Shown: positions 42,201-52,567, counted from the stretch's first letter. The stretch: DNA of 64,000 nucleotides from Roseivirga sp. 4D4 (GCF_001747095.1 NZ_MDGP01000001.1:2773001-2837000), one strand, 5' to 3'. Notes: generated by a model from the letters alone, not told the origin. Numbers and translations are program-made.

Positions 42201-43343
42201 TTAAAAGTAACCAGGTCTTGGCCCGTTATTCGGTACTGCAGCACAGGAGAGGCATCCAGGGTCCACTAGCTTTTGTTGTATCAGGCATTGAACGCATCCA
42301 AAGGGTACTGTTAATAACGGAACTATTTTGTCTCCCTGAAAATTGCAAGGGTCCTCAAAGAAGATTGGGATGTCATTGTTGGTCATTAGCAGCCTAGCCG
42401 TATCAATTCCTATCACTTCAAAAAAACCAAAAACTTCTTCACCGGGATCTTCACTTTTTACATTGCCCTTTAGTGGCCCTACCACAGAGTCGAAAATAGA
42501 CCCATTGGTGATCGTCAGTGTCCTTACACGTTCCCAATAATCAAAATTCTCTTCACTGACACGAGATTGAATCAGGTTGAAATAGTGTTTGTTGGCAAAT
42601 GATCGGTCAATCCTACGTGTAATGAGCTCCCTATTTCTCAAATCACTTCTTCTAATGTCTCTTCCATCCAATAAGAATATTTCCTCTGCTCCCAACTTGT
42701 AAGTAACGTAGCATTGGCTCTGATTTGGCGCACCTGGAAACCAAAACGCTGGAAGAACCCCGGTCAGTACAGAATATACTTCTTCCATTTCCCACCTAAT
42801 GAAGAACTTCTCAGGTAAATCACTAGGCAAGTCAGAATTGACAAATAATCGAACTACATCTTCTTCAACAGCCGCTCCTGTAGAAGTAATATTCCGTTCT
42901 ACACCAATTTCATATCTCATTTCATCCTGGGAAATCACTGGCAGCAGTTCTTGAAAATCAGTAAAATAGACATCTCCATGAATATTTACTTCCAATCGGT
43001 ATGACCTACCGGGTTCTCCTGAAATAATGTTACGTTCTAATACATAATGGCCTGGTTCACCTTCTACTAAAAACTCCTCCAGACCATTATCATCTATAAT
43101 TTTAACGGTTGCCTCTTCAATGGGAGTGGGTGCGGTACTCGCCTGACGTGCTCTTGAGATAATTACTTCATTGGCTTCTGTGCTGTTGCTTATCCGGCCA
43201 TAGATAATCACTTGACCGCCCACTGTATTATCTTCTAGTTCAATAACCTCGGAGCAGGCAAAAGTCACCAAAAGAAGCAGTAGCAATAGCCTATAAGCTG
43301 GCTTTTGAAGAATAGATAAGCGACATGACAGTTTGTTCCTCAT
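42201..43343 (-). CDS. DUF4249 lipoprotein, third in tandem
   Basis: 380 residues. Lipobox TFAC, then the same SEVIELEDNTVGGQVIIYGR start as its downstream neighbour, six bases away. The strands DEMRYEIGVERNITS and QSQCYVTYKLGAEEIFLLDGRD, and a C-terminal CVQCLIQ/CLSCAAV Cys set with a final RPGYF, are shared too. Copies three and four clearly come from a recent duplication, while copies one and two are a more distant pair. Confidence 0.9.
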   Translation of the reverse strand: MRNKLSCRLSILQKPAYRLLLLLLLVTFACSEVIELEDNTVGGQVIIYGRISNSTEANEVIISRARQASTAPTPIEEATVKIIDDNGLEEFLVEGEPGHYVLERNIISGEPGRSYRLEVNIHGDVYFTDFQELLPVISQDEMRYEIGVERNITSTGAAVEEDVVRLFVNSDLPSDLPEKFFIRWEMEEVYSVLTGVLPAFWFPGAPNQSQCYVTYKLGAEEIFLLDGRDIRRSDLRNRELITRRIDRSFANKHYFNLIQSRVSEENFDYWERVRTLTITNGSIFDSVVGPLKGNVKSEDPGEEVFGFFEVIGIDTARLLMTNNDIPIFFEDPCNFQGDKIVPLLTVPFGCVQCLIQQKLVDPGCLSCAAVPNNGPRPGYF

Positions 43344-43353
43344 CCTTCCTCTT

Positions 43354-44484
43354 TTAGTAGTAACTAGGTCGTTCTAAGGTGCTGTTCTCAAATCGGTTAC
43401 AAAAAATACAGGTTTCTGGCACCAATTTTTCGGTAACCAGACAAGGAGCGCATTCAAAAGGAACGGATATAATCTGAAGGAATAAATCTCGATCCACCTG
43501 GCAAGGGTCCAGAAAAAAGAGTGGAATATCATTATTCGTTAAGAGTACCCGCGAAGTATCAACACTTGAAGCTTCGAAAAAACCAAAAACATCTTCTGAT
43601 GGATCTGAACTGGTAATATTACCAGAAACTGCGGCTGGGGGAGTATCAAAAATCGACCCTTGACGCTCGGTCAGAGACTTTAGCTTACTCCAATACTCAT
43701 GTGATTCTTTATTCAATGCAAATTGGATGATATTGAAGTAGTGGCTCACACCAAAACTCCTATCAATTTGTCGAACGGCCACCTCACGGTTATTCAGATT
43801 CACATTCCTAATTTCTGTGCCATCTACCAGAAATATGTCTTGAGCACTAAGTTCATTAATGATATAGCAGACCATGGGTGAGTATCTTGGAAACCAAGAC
43901 CTGGGGAGGTCCATTGCTACGGCTGTATAAGCCTCTTCCATAGCCCAACGGATGTAAAATTCTTCTTGGAGTTCATCAAAACTAGTATTGGCAAATACTC
44001 TTACAACATCACTGCTTGTTGCCACTCCTCGGTTTGAAATACCCTCTTCAATGTCGAGCTCATAGCGCAATTCATCTCTACTGATTATAGGCATCATTTC
44101 CTGTAATTCGGAGGTATATACTTTACCATCGAAATCTACTTGAAGATGATAAATGCCTCCAGGCACTCCTTGAAGCCGATCTCCACAGAGTTCATAGTTA
44201 CCGGGCGTTGTTTCTACCAGCTGCTCCTGTTCCCCATTCTCCCTAAAGATTGTGACTACTGCGCCACTGACGGTCTCTGGACTCTGGCCTTCAGGAAGCG
44301 TTCTGGTAATATTGACCAAGTTGCCCATGCCACCATCGGTAATTCTTCCAAAGATGACCAGTTGCTTACGATCATTGTCATTTTTAAGGTCTATTACCTC
44401 AGAACAGGCAAGGACAGCACATAACCCAAACAGAACAGCGATAACACTTTTGAGAACGCTATGATGACTGGGGTTTAACATCAC
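43354..44484 (-). CDS. DUF4249 lipoprotein, second in tandem
   Basis: 376 residues. Lipobox VLAC near 28, then SEVIDLKNDNDRKQLVIFGR. The middle has YIINELSAQDIFLVDGTEIR and NREVAVRQIDRSF, matching the upstream neighbour at 44491. The C-terminal Cys set CAPCLVTEK and CIFCNRF precedes a final ERPSYY. It is the most diverged copy near the N-terminus (VGGQ replaced by NDRK). The gap to the next copy is ten bases. Confidence 0.9.
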   Translation of the reverse strand: MMLNPSHHSVLKSVIAVLFGLCAVLACSEVIDLKNDNDRKQLVIFGRITDGGMGNLVNITRTLPEGQSPETVSGAVVTIFRENGEQEQLVETTPGNYELCGDRLQGVPGGIYHLQVDFDGKVYTSELQEMMPIISRDELRYELDIEEGISNRGVATSSDVVRVFANTSFDELQEEFYIRWAMEEAYTAVAMDLPRSWFPRYSPMVCYIINELSAQDIFLVDGTEIRNVNLNNREVAVRQIDRSFGVSHYFNIIQFALNKESHEYWSKLKSLTERQGSIFDTPPAAVSGNITSSDPSEDVFGFFEASSVDTSRVLLTNNDIPLFFLDPCQVDRDLFLQIISVPFECAPCLVTEKLVPETCIFCNRFENSTLERPSYY

Positions 44485-44490
44485 ACAAAA

Positions 44491-45612
44491 TTAAAAATAA
44501 CTGGGCCTGACTAAAGTACTGTTAGGCAGTAGCGAACAGAAGATACACTCTGCTTCCACAATCTCTCTGTCGATCAAGCAACTGATGCACTCAAATGGAA
44601 CTCTAATAATCTGAAGAAATGTCTCCTGATCTACTTGACAAGGATCCAGAAAGAAGAGGGGAATATCATTATTTGTCATCAAAAGCCTGGCCGTATCGGC
44701 ACTTGAAGCCTCAAAAAAGCCAAACACTTCTTCAGAAGGATCAGAGCTTACGAAGTTTCCAGGCACTGCAGCAGGAGGCGTATCAAATATTGAACCCTGC
44801 CTCACCGTGAGCGACTGTAGCTTACTCCAATATTCATGTGTCTCGCGATTCAAACCTAACTGAATAATGTTGAAGTAATGTCTATTAGTGAAGCTATTAT
44901 CAACCGTTCTTACGGCCACTTCCCTATTATTTAGGTTAACATTTCTAATTTCTGTTCCATCCACCAAAAATATATCTTGAGCGCTCAGTTCATTGATGAT
45001 ATAGCACTGTTGCTGAGAATATCTAGGAAAGTTCCGATCCGGTAAGTCCATTGCCACTACCGTGTAAGCCTCTTCCATTAACCAACGGATATAGAATTCT
45101 TCAGGCAGACTGTTCAGTGTACTATTCGCAAAAATTCTTACCACATCTGTACTGGTTGCAGTGCCAGAGCCGGAGATGTTATCTTGGATGTCCAGCTCAA
45201 AACGCAATTCGTCTTCGGCCAGTATAGGCATCATTTCCTGTAATGAGGAAGTGTAGGTTTTCCCATCAACTTGCACCTCAAGCTGATACACTCCACCCAC
45301 CTGACCTTGTACAATGTCTCTGCAAAGCTCATACTGACCGGGTTGTGTTTCAACGTAAGCTTCTTCCATTCCATCCTGATCAATCACCTTTACCAATGCA
45401 CCACTGATCAGCTGAGGGGCTTGTTCCTCAGGCAGTGCTCGGGAAATATTGACCACATTACCCATCGTACCATTGGTGATCCGCCCAGCGATCACTAATT
45501 GACCACCACTCGTTTCATTGTTTAATTCTATTACCTCAGCACAGCGCGTGAATAGTAGTGACACGAGTACCATACCCAATAAGTACAGGAATTGTGTTTT
45601 GCGCATCTTCAT
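44491..45612 (-). CDS. DUF4249 lipoprotein, first in tandem
   Basis: 373 residues from the ATG at 45612, which overlaps the receptor stop (TAATG); an ATG two codons on is possible. Lipobox FTRC near 24, then AEVIELNNETSGGQLVIAGR. It has the same YIINELSAQDIFLVDGTEIR segment as copy two, and a C-terminal CISCLID/CIFCSLL Cys set with a final RPSYF. Being next to the TonB receptor, it is the likely primary partner protein of that receptor at the cell surface. Confidence 0.9.
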   Translation of the reverse strand: MKMRKTQFLYLLGMVLVSLLFTRCAEVIELNNETSGGQLVIAGRITNGTMGNVVNISRALPEEQAPQLISGALVKVIDQDGMEEAYVETQPGQYELCRDIVQGQVGGVYQLEVQVDGKTYTSSLQEMMPILAEDELRFELDIQDNISGSGTATSTDVVRIFANSTLNSLPEEFYIRWLMEEAYTVVAMDLPDRNFPRYSQQQCYIINELSAQDIFLVDGTEIRNVNLNNREVAVRTVDNSFTNRHYFNIIQLGLNRETHEYWSKLQSLTVRQGSIFDTPPAAVPGNFVSSDPSEEVFGFFEASSADTARLLMTNNDIPLFFLDPCQVDQETFLQIIRVPFECISCLIDREIVEAECIFCSLLPNSTLVRPSYF

Positions 45613-48065
45613 TAAAATCTAAAATTATAGGTGATGTTAGGAAATGCAGCTCCTAATACTGTCAGTCTGTGAGGTCTAGGAATTAAGCCTAAATCCTCTG
45701 GTCTCTTGAAGAAAACCGAGAATGCATTCTTTCTTGAAAGGATATTGTAGATACCGATGGTCAGCGTACCAAGATAATTACGGCCTTCAAGTCTGTCTCT
45801 GTACTCCTTTTTGAGGATATCTCTTCCGAAGGTAAAGCTCAAGTCTATTCTGAAATAATCAGGAATACGAAACTCATTTCTCTCAGAGAAATGCGGCACC
45901 ACGGTACTACCGATACGATAATTTGTCACAATGCCATTAATCGGTCGGCCAGTGCTATAGACTACATTCCAATTGAAAGAACTTGTACCTCTCAGCTGTA
46001 CAGTAGATACCCAGGAGAAATTATGGGTCCTATCAAAGTTGGCAGGATACCAGTTACCATTGTTGATCACTTCATCCGGATTTCCCCCCTCAATCTGAAC
46101 CTCGGTACGAGAAAGTGTATAAGAAAGCCATCCAGTCATTGGACCTTTGTTCTTCTTGATGTAGAGCTCCATACCATAAGCTCTTCCCTTGCCTGCGATA
46201 AGGTCTGTCTCAAGGTGGTTGTTCAGTAACAAGTCCACAAAGTCCTTATAGTCTAACAAATTGTCTATGTCGCGGATGTAGACTTCTAATGAAGTCTCCC
46301 ACTTATTGTCACTAAAGTTTTTGAAATAGCCTATAGAAGCATTGTTAGAAATCAATGGCTTTAAATAGGTATTACTCAGCTGAAGAATATCAGTAGGTGT
46401 AGCCGCTGTACTGTTAGAAAGCGTATGTATGTACTGCCTTGTACGGTTCAAACTCAACTTCACCGAGGTTCGGTCATCTATCTTGTATCGAAGTCCGATG
46501 CGAGGCTCGAAACCTGAATATTTGGCAATCAGATCTCCATCGGCATAGGAGGTTGTGTCGATAATGTTTTCGACCAAGCGTTGAGCACCATCTGCGTATT
46601 GAAACACATCATACGGTCCTCTATTCTGAAAAATTGAATAGCGCAAACCGAGCGAAACTGCCAGGTCCTTGGTGATGTTAATGTCATCGTTTACGAAAAA
46701 GCCAAACTCATTACCCTGTTCCTTTTCCACTCTCTCTGCTAATATTCCTGAATCAGGGCCGATCGGTGTAGAAATTTCTGGCCTGCTATCATATCGGACA
46801 AAATCGCCACCAAAAGTGATGCTATGTTTATCATTTGGGGTATAAAAGAAGTTTTGCTGCGCCTGATAGTAATTCATACCATTGTCTATCTCGGCAGCAT
46901 CTATGCCCGATGGGTCGAAGAGCTTACTCTTATAAACTCCAGACACTAGGCGTGTGGTAGAAATGAGATTATCTGTGATGCTCGAATTCCAGCTGAAATT
47001 GAGGATATCTGTGTCCCATTCGAATCCGAAGTCTTGGGCGAATCGGAAAAAATCTCCACTTCGATAATAACTTAGGTTCACCTTATTCTTGTTGCCAAAT
47101 CGATGGCTCAACTTTAGGTTAACATCGTGAAAACGTGCGGCACTATTTTGTACATCAATATTTCTAGCCTGGCCCAAAACCCAATCAGAGTATGACGATC
47201 GTCCCGCAACCAAGAATCTTGTTTTGCCTCCATTCAATGGCCCATCAACAACCAATCGGCTAGCGACTAGCCCAAGACCTCCTCTTACTTTTACCTTTTC
47301 GCTGTTGCCTTCTTTCATCCTTACATCCAATACAGAAGAAATACGGCCACCAAATTGCGCAGGCATATTTCCTTTATAAAGGGTAAAAGCCTCAGTGGCA
47401 TCAGGATTAAAAGTTGAGAAAAAGCCTAAAACGTGCGAGGCATTGAATAAGATCGCCCCGTCTTGCAAAATCAGGTTCTGATCTGTCCTACCTCCCCTTA
47501 CGTTAAAACCACTGGCCCCTTCACCCACGGTAGAAACACCAGGCAAGGACTGGAGACTCTTCACAATATCTACCTCACCCATAAAGGCAGGAAGACTCTC
47601 AATTTCTTTGATATTCAATCGGTTTATACCTGCACCAATTCGCTGGATATTCTTGTCTTCTCCCTCGGCTTCAATCAATACCTGATCTAACGATACAACT
47701 TCATCCTCTAGGGAGATATCCAGTCTGCCATTTCCTATGACTCTGATGTCATAAACCTTGGTCACTTTACCCACATATTGCACTACTAATTCAAATTGCC
47801 CTGTACCCGTGGTGAATTCATAATTCCCTTTCTCATCACATACTGCTCCTATATTGGTTCCTCTTATCGCCACTGTGGCGCCAAAGAGTCCTTTTCCATC
47901 TTCTTTTCCTGTGACTTGTCCCTGGATTCTCACCCTGCCAGTGGAAGTTTTGGAGGGATCGCCTATAACGACACGTTCGTTATTCTGAGCATATACGCTT
48001 ACAGACGCGAACAGTATGACCAGCATCAATACACTCCTCAGTGTTCCTTGAAATAATGAATCCAT
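45612..48065 (-). CDS. TonB-dependent receptor with CarboxypepD_reg-like domain
   Basis: 817 residues from the ATG at 48065; an in-frame start at 48098 would precede the signal peptide by 11 residues. The signal peptide ends near VYAQN. Residues about 40-125 are a CarboxypepD_reg domain (VRIQGQVTGKEDGKGLFGATV), then a plug domain with SLPGVSTVGEGASGFNVRGGRTDQNLILQDG, and then a 22-strand barrel ending in TYNFRF (terminal Phe). It takes up an unknown substrate through the outer membrane using TonB energy. The downstream DUF4249 copies form one operon with it. Confidence 0.95.
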   Translation of the reverse strand: MDSLFQGTLRSVLMLVILFASVSVYAQNNERVVIGDPSKTSTGRVRIQGQVTGKEDGKGLFGATVAIRGTNIGAVCDEKGNYEFTTGTGQFELVVQYVGKVTKVYDIRVIGNGRLDISLEDEVVSLDQVLIEAEGEDKNIQRIGAGINRLNIKEIESLPAFMGEVDIVKSLQSLPGVSTVGEGASGFNVRGGRTDQNLILQDGAILFNASHVLGFFSTFNPDATEAFTLYKGNMPAQFGGRISSVLDVRMKEGNSEKVKVRGGLGLVASRLVVDGPLNGGKTRFLVAGRSSYSDWVLGQARNIDVQNSAARFHDVNLKLSHRFGNKNKVNLSYYRSGDFFRFAQDFGFEWDTDILNFSWNSSITDNLISTTRLVSGVYKSKLFDPSGIDAAEIDNGMNYYQAQQNFFYTPNDKHSITFGGDFVRYDSRPEISTPIGPDSGILAERVEKEQGNEFGFFVNDDINITKDLAVSLGLRYSIFQNRGPYDVFQYADGAQRLVENIIDTTSYADGDLIAKYSGFEPRIGLRYKIDDRTSVKLSLNRTRQYIHTLSNSTAATPTDILQLSNTYLKPLISNNASIGYFKNFSDNKWETSLEVYIRDIDNLLDYKDFVDLLLNNHLETDLIAGKGRAYGMELYIKKNKGPMTGWLSYTLSRTEVQIEGGNPDEVINNGNWYPANFDRTHNFSWVSTVQLRGTSSFNWNVVYSTGRPINGIVTNYRIGSTVVPHFSERNEFRIPDYFRIDLSFTFGRDILKKEYRDRLEGRNYLGTLTIGIYNILSRKNAFSVFFKRPEDLGLIPRPHRLTVLGAAFPNITYNFRF

Positions 48066-48256
48066 TAGGTGGTAATTAGGTTTAAAAGTGCAATGCAATA
48101 ATATAAGTCTTTTTTGTACGAATTTAAGTCATGTCTTTTATGCAAACGATTTCTTATTCAGTGAGTGAAGGGTTTTAGAGGATGAACGAATATGTACCTA
48201 ATAAGAAACGTTATAAGCTTATTGTTTCGTAATACAGGTTTTGGCCGGTCGTTTAT

Positions 48257-48264
48257 TATTTTTG
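48257..48264 (+). promoter_or_regulatory. TAnnTTTG -7 box before the WG-repeat gene
   Basis: TATTTTTG ends 21 bases before the TTG start at 48286. A TTTTG lies 13 bases upstream of it, shorter than the usual -33/-7 spacing. Confidence 0.4.
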
Positions 48265-48285
48265 GCCTAATAAACAGTCTATCGA

Positions 48286-50937
48286 TTGGTAAAGAAGATA
48301 TATCTCTTATCGAGTTTGGTCGCTCTACTGACCTTTTGGAATATTGAAATTCCGAAACGTGCTTTTAGGTTCTATCAGCGGGGTGACTTGGTCAAGACCG
48401 TAGAAGCCCTTGACAGATCGATTGGAAAGGACACCCTTAACCCGGCTGCTTATTATCTCTATGCTAACCTATTCATAGATACAGCATTCAATCGGTACGA
48501 TGTCGACACGGCATACCTCTACACCAACCAAGCTTTCGGACAATTGCAATTCATTACCGAACCGAAGGACATTGCAGCTTTGAAAGAGCTGTCTGTAGAT
48601 TCAGTATCACTACAAAACTTGAAAGACAAAGTTGACAGCCTCAAGTTTATCGACATCAAGTCTATTCATACCATTGATGCTTATAACTGGTTTATGCAAA
48701 ATCATCAGGATGCGGACCAGATCGAGGAAGCGATTAGGCTCAGAAATCACATCGCTTTTGAACAGGCTGCATCGATTAACACCTGGCAGCGCTACCAACA
48801 GTTTATGGACGAATATCCTGCTGCCGAAGATTTCGGTGAAGCAGAGCTTAGATACAAAAGATTGATCTATGAAGAGCGCACTGCAGATGGAAGCTATCAA
48901 AGTCTAACCTCCTTCTTAGAGGAATTTCCTAATACACCTTATCGTAAAAATGTAGTAGCTGGAATATTTCAATATACTACCGCGGAAAACACGCTCGAGT
49001 CGTTCCGAAGGTTCCTAGTCGATTATGCGAGTAATGATTTCAATAAAGTCATGGCCGATCGCGCTTATCACATCTACAATACCAAGTATCCTGACGGAGA
49101 CTTCTTTGAAGATTTTGACTTTGGCTTGAATATGGACTCACTTCGAAAAGCCAAGGTACTTGAAGGTGAGTTCTGGATGCCAAAGCTAGAGAACGGGAAG
49201 ATCAAGTATGTCAGCAAAGTGGGAAATGATCGGCTACAGACAAATTTTGAAACCTTGACGGAAGACTGTCTCTGTAACCCATCGTTCGGAGACGTGGTAT
49301 TCGGTACTGTGAATGGGAAAAAGCAGGTTTTGGGAAGAAATGGAGCGCTCATTTACGAGGGCATCTTCGAACAGGTAATTGATGGCGGATACGGCATGTT
49401 AATCATTCGCAATGTGGAAGGCGATCGGCTGATCCATAAGTCTGGCCAGTCCATTATTGATGACCCGAAAGAAGAAATCAAAGTATTGAACAACAGTTTT
49501 ATCCGCACCAAGCAAAATGGTCTTTTTGGACTCACAAGCATCAATGGTCTCAGGTATCTGCCCAATGAGTTTGTGCAAATAGATACCTTCAAAACAAAGC
49601 TTTGGTTGGAAAAAGAGAACGGTATTCAGCTGATCAAACCTGAAGCTCTCTTTCCCATTTTAACAGGCCTTGAGCCTCCCGCTTTTGAACCTCAATTTGA
49701 TGAAATAGAAGAATTACCGAATGGTAGATTATGGGTGATACGGAACGACAAGGAGTCCATTCTGAATCAGAACTTTGAAACCATTATCCCTTTTGGTGAA
49801 TATGAGATTTATGAACGCCCTTATGGTTGGAAGCTGGAAGTACGGCAAAAAGTACAATTGGTTCACGATCGGTATAATGACCTTATCGGTGGAAAACTGT
49901 ACGATAAAATTTTGGAGAACGATCGTTGGTTGGGCCTTTTTCAGGATGGCACCTGGACTTTACTCGATCAAGTCGGCAATACACTTCCACAACGTAACTA
50001 TGACTCGCTTGCCTTCTGGGGAGAAAACATGGTGATGAAGTTTCGCAATGATTCTGCGTGGGCGCAATTCAAAACGGGTAAGGAAATACTCATGAAGGAG
50101 GAATGGAACCCACAATTGTTAATTCCTCAACAGTACATTACCACGGGCGAAAAGGCTTTAAATGACTTCTTTATGCTGAGCAATGCTAAGAAGTACAGAA
50201 AAATCTACAACGACAGCGGACGAGAGATTCTAGCTTCGACCTATAATGATGTGACGGCCTTGAGCCCGAATATGATTAGACTTCAAAAGAGGAATGCTGC
50301 CCTGGCAGATAGCACCGGTCATTTTCTACTGAACTTTATATACGATGGTATCGGCTCAAACAAAGAGGGGTTCGTGAGCATTTTGGATAAGGGCAAAGTG
50401 GGTGTGATCAATCCTGAAAAAGACATTAACATTCCTCCTACCTTTGAAAAACTCATTGAACCCTATGCCGACACCGTGCTGATCGCTTCTGAAGGCAACT
50501 ACAAAGGATTCATCAATGCAAGTGCAGAACCCCTTACCACCTTTGAGTTCGATGAAGTGGTGTATTACAATGACACACTTTCACTAACCCGAATAGAAGA
50601 CGAGTGGTTGATGTATAACATTGCTGCGGATGAGGCTTTGTATGAAGGGATTTTGACCTACGAGTACATTAATGAGGATGATGCCGACAAAACACTCCTG
50701 ATAAGCACTGAAGCGGGTGAGGGCATTTACAGCCTCTCTCAAGGTGAGCTTATTGAACCTACATATACCGAAATCAAAGTTTTAGGAGCTGCTGAAGAAC
50801 CCATCTACTTTGCCATGAAGCTCGTTCCTGAGGCCGATATTTACATTGTTATCTACTTTGACAAAATGGGTAACAAAATTTTTACACAAAGCTTTCCTCA
50901 GGAAGCATATTTTAAGATAGCTTGCCCTTCAAAATGA
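48286..50937 (+). CDS. WG-repeat (KWG-like) protein, large
   Basis: 883 residues from TTG at 48286. There is no ATG before the hydrophobic N-terminal segment (KKIYLLSSLVALLTFWN), so TTG is chosen. The first 300 residues are TPR-like or helical (YYLYANLFIDTAFN, tetratricopeptide-like). From about 320 repeated units with GxYG/GLFG-type strands (KKQVLGRNGALIYEGIFEQV, NGLFGLTSINGLRYLP) match WG repeats that form a beta-propeller-like fold. It likely sits in the periplasm, anchored at its N-terminus. It is eight bases ahead of the PafA-like gene and probably co-transcribed. Confidence 0.8.
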   Translation: MVKKIYLLSSLVALLTFWNIEIPKRAFRFYQRGDLVKTVEALDRSIGKDTLNPAAYYLYANLFIDTAFNRYDVDTAYLYTNQAFGQLQFITEPKDIAALKELSVDSVSLQNLKDKVDSLKFIDIKSIHTIDAYNWFMQNHQDADQIEEAIRLRNHIAFEQAASINTWQRYQQFMDEYPAAEDFGEAELRYKRLIYEERTADGSYQSLTSFLEEFPNTPYRKNVVAGIFQYTTAENTLESFRRFLVDYASNDFNKVMADRAYHIYNTKYPDGDFFEDFDFGLNMDSLRKAKVLEGEFWMPKLENGKIKYVSKVGNDRLQTNFETLTEDCLCNPSFGDVVFGTVNGKKQVLGRNGALIYEGIFEQVIDGGYGMLIIRNVEGDRLIHKSGQSIIDDPKEEIKVLNNSFIRTKQNGLFGLTSINGLRYLPNEFVQIDTFKTKLWLEKENGIQLIKPEALFPILTGLEPPAFEPQFDEIEELPNGRLWVIRNDKESILNQNFETIIPFGEYEIYERPYGWKLEVRQKVQLVHDRYNDLIGGKLYDKILENDRWLGLFQDGTWTLLDQVGNTLPQRNYDSLAFWGENMVMKFRNDSAWAQFKTGKEILMKEEWNPQLLIPQQYITTGEKALNDFFMLSNAKKYRKIYNDSGREILASTYNDVTALSPNMIRLQKRNAALADSTGHFLLNFIYDGIGSNKEGFVSILDKGKVGVINPEKDINIPPTFEKLIEPYADTVLIASEGNYKGFINASAEPLTTFEFDEVVYYNDTLSLTRIEDEWLMYNIAADEALYEGILTYEYINEDDADKTLLISTEAGEGIYSLSQGELIEPTYTEIKVLGAAEEPIYFAMKLVPEADIYIVIYFDKMGNKIFTQSFPQEAYFKIACPSK

Positions 50938-50944
50938 TAGTATC

Positions 50945-52567
50945 ATGAAAAAATCCATCTTCATTCTATTCCTTTTTGTAAGCGTAACTGCCCTAAGGGC
51001 ACAAACTGAACGTCCAAAACTGGTAGTGGGCATAATGGTTGACCAGATGAAACAAGAATATATCTGGCGCTTTGAAAATCACTTTGGAGAAGGTGGAATA
51101 AAGCGCTTAATGAATGATGGTTTTGCCGCCAAAAATGGACATTTCAACTATTCTTCAACAAGTACTGGTCCTGGTCATGCTTCTGTTTATACAGGCGCTA
51201 CTCCCTCCGTTCATGGTATCGTTGACAATACTTGGTACAGTAGGTTATTGAATAGGAACGTCTATTGTGCAGAAGATACAGCCGTTGTGGCTGTCGGTGG
51301 ATCTGCAAGAAGTGGTAAAATCTCTCCGATGAACTTGTACAGTTCAACGATCACAGATGAGCTTAAGATTTCGACCATGCAAAAAGGTAAGGTGATTGCA
51401 ATGTCTATCAAAGACAGAGGTTCTGCGCTACCGGGAGGACACTACTCTGATGGCTCTTATTGGTATGATGCCAGCACGGGAGAGTTTATGACTTCTTCTT
51501 ATTATATGGATGACCTTCCGGATTGGGTCAAGTCTTTTAACAATAGAAAATTGGCTGATAAGTACCTTGGTGGGACTTGGAATACGCTTAAACCGATCAA
51601 TGAATACAATGAAAGTGGTATTGATAACTCTCCATATGAAGGTGGCTTCAGAGGCAAGGACACGCCAACTTTTCCATATGACCTTTCCAAACTTAGGACT
51701 ACTAATGGTGGCTTAGGACTGATAAGAAGCACTCCTTTTGGCAATACACTTCTGAATGATTTAGCACTAGCGGCAATTGACGCTGAAGGCCTTGGTGCCG
51801 ATGCTACCACTGACTTTTTAGCGGTAAGTTTTTCTAGCCCCGATTACATTGGACACAATTTTGGACCTCAGTCCAAGGAGGTCCAAGACACCTACATTCG
51901 ATTAGACAAGGAAATTGAAAGACTACTCGATGCACTAGACAACAAAGTAGGTAAAGGAAATTATGTGGTCTTCTTAACTGCCGATCATGCAGTGGCTGAG
52001 AACTCGCTTCGTATGAAGAATGATAAGTTTAGAGTAGACAATTTCAATAGAGGGGCTTACGCGGAGTCACTCAAGTCAGCAGTCAATGAAAAGTATGGTG
52101 AAGCTGAATGGTTTGAAGGACCAATAGGCTATGATACTTTTTTAGATCACGATGTGGTGGCCGAAAAAGGAGTAGAGCTCTATGAAATACAGCTTTTTGT
52201 TGCACAGCAAGCCATGAAGTTTGAAGGTGTGCATTTGGCACTGACCGCCACTGACATGGCCAGAAACAGCTACAGTGAACAACTGAGATCTCTGATGCAA
52301 AACTCCTATCATGCCAAAGAGTCGGGCGACATTAAGATGATTCTTAATCCTGCATGGCAAGCTGGCAGAGCAAAGGGAACAGGTCATGGCAACGCTTGGA
52401 ATTACGATACGCACGTCCCCATTATCTTTTATGGTTGGGGAGTTCAATCGGGTACTTCGGTAAGGAAGATGCATATCACGGACATTGCTCCTACGGTGAG
52501 TATGTTACTACAGATCAGGCTTCCGAATGGTGCCACCGGGCAACCGATCTTTGAGGCGATAAAGTAA
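50945..52567 (+). CDS. PafA-like alkaline phosphatase (phosphate-irrepressible type)
   Basis: 540 residues with a signal peptide (to about 20, LRAQ). The PafA active site is recognisable: VDQM (D33), nucleophile Thr in STGPGH (T74), DNTW (N95), SIKDR (K156, R158), SSPDYIGH (D300, H304), TADHA (D347, H348) and YDTHVP (H490). The two Zn ligand sets and the phosphate-binding Lys and Arg are complete, so it should be active on phosphomonoesters in the periplasm. It is also the usual Bacteroidota counterpart of PhoA. It is coupled to the WG-repeat gene. Confidence 0.93.
   Translation: MKKSIFILFLFVSVTALRAQTERPKLVVGIMVDQMKQEYIWRFENHFGEGGIKRLMNDGFAAKNGHFNYSSTSTGPGHASVYTGATPSVHGIVDNTWYSRLLNRNVYCAEDTAVVAVGGSARSGKISPMNLYSSTITDELKISTMQKGKVIAMSIKDRGSALPGGHYSDGSYWYDASTGEFMTSSYYMDDLPDWVKSFNNRKLADKYLGGTWNTLKPINEYNESGIDNSPYEGGFRGKDTPTFPYDLSKLRTTNGGLGLIRSTPFGNTLLNDLALAAIDAEGLGADATTDFLAVSFSSPDYIGHNFGPQSKEVQDTYIRLDKEIERLLDALDNKVGKGNYVVFLTADHAVAENSLRMKNDKFRVDNFNRGAYAESLKSAVNEKYGEAEWFEGPIGYDTFLDHDVVAEKGVELYEIQLFVAQQAMKFEGVHLALTATDMARNSYSEQLRSLMQNSYHAKESGDIKMILNPAWQAGRAKGTGHGNAWNYDTHVPIIFYGWGVQSGTSVRKMHITDIAPTVSMLLQIRLPNGATGQPIFEAIK

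Noticed and set aside
48066..48285. A tRNA or small RNA in the divergent gap between the receptor and the WG-repeat gene
   Set aside because: No cloverleaf or stable hairpin was found; it reads as a plain promoter region.
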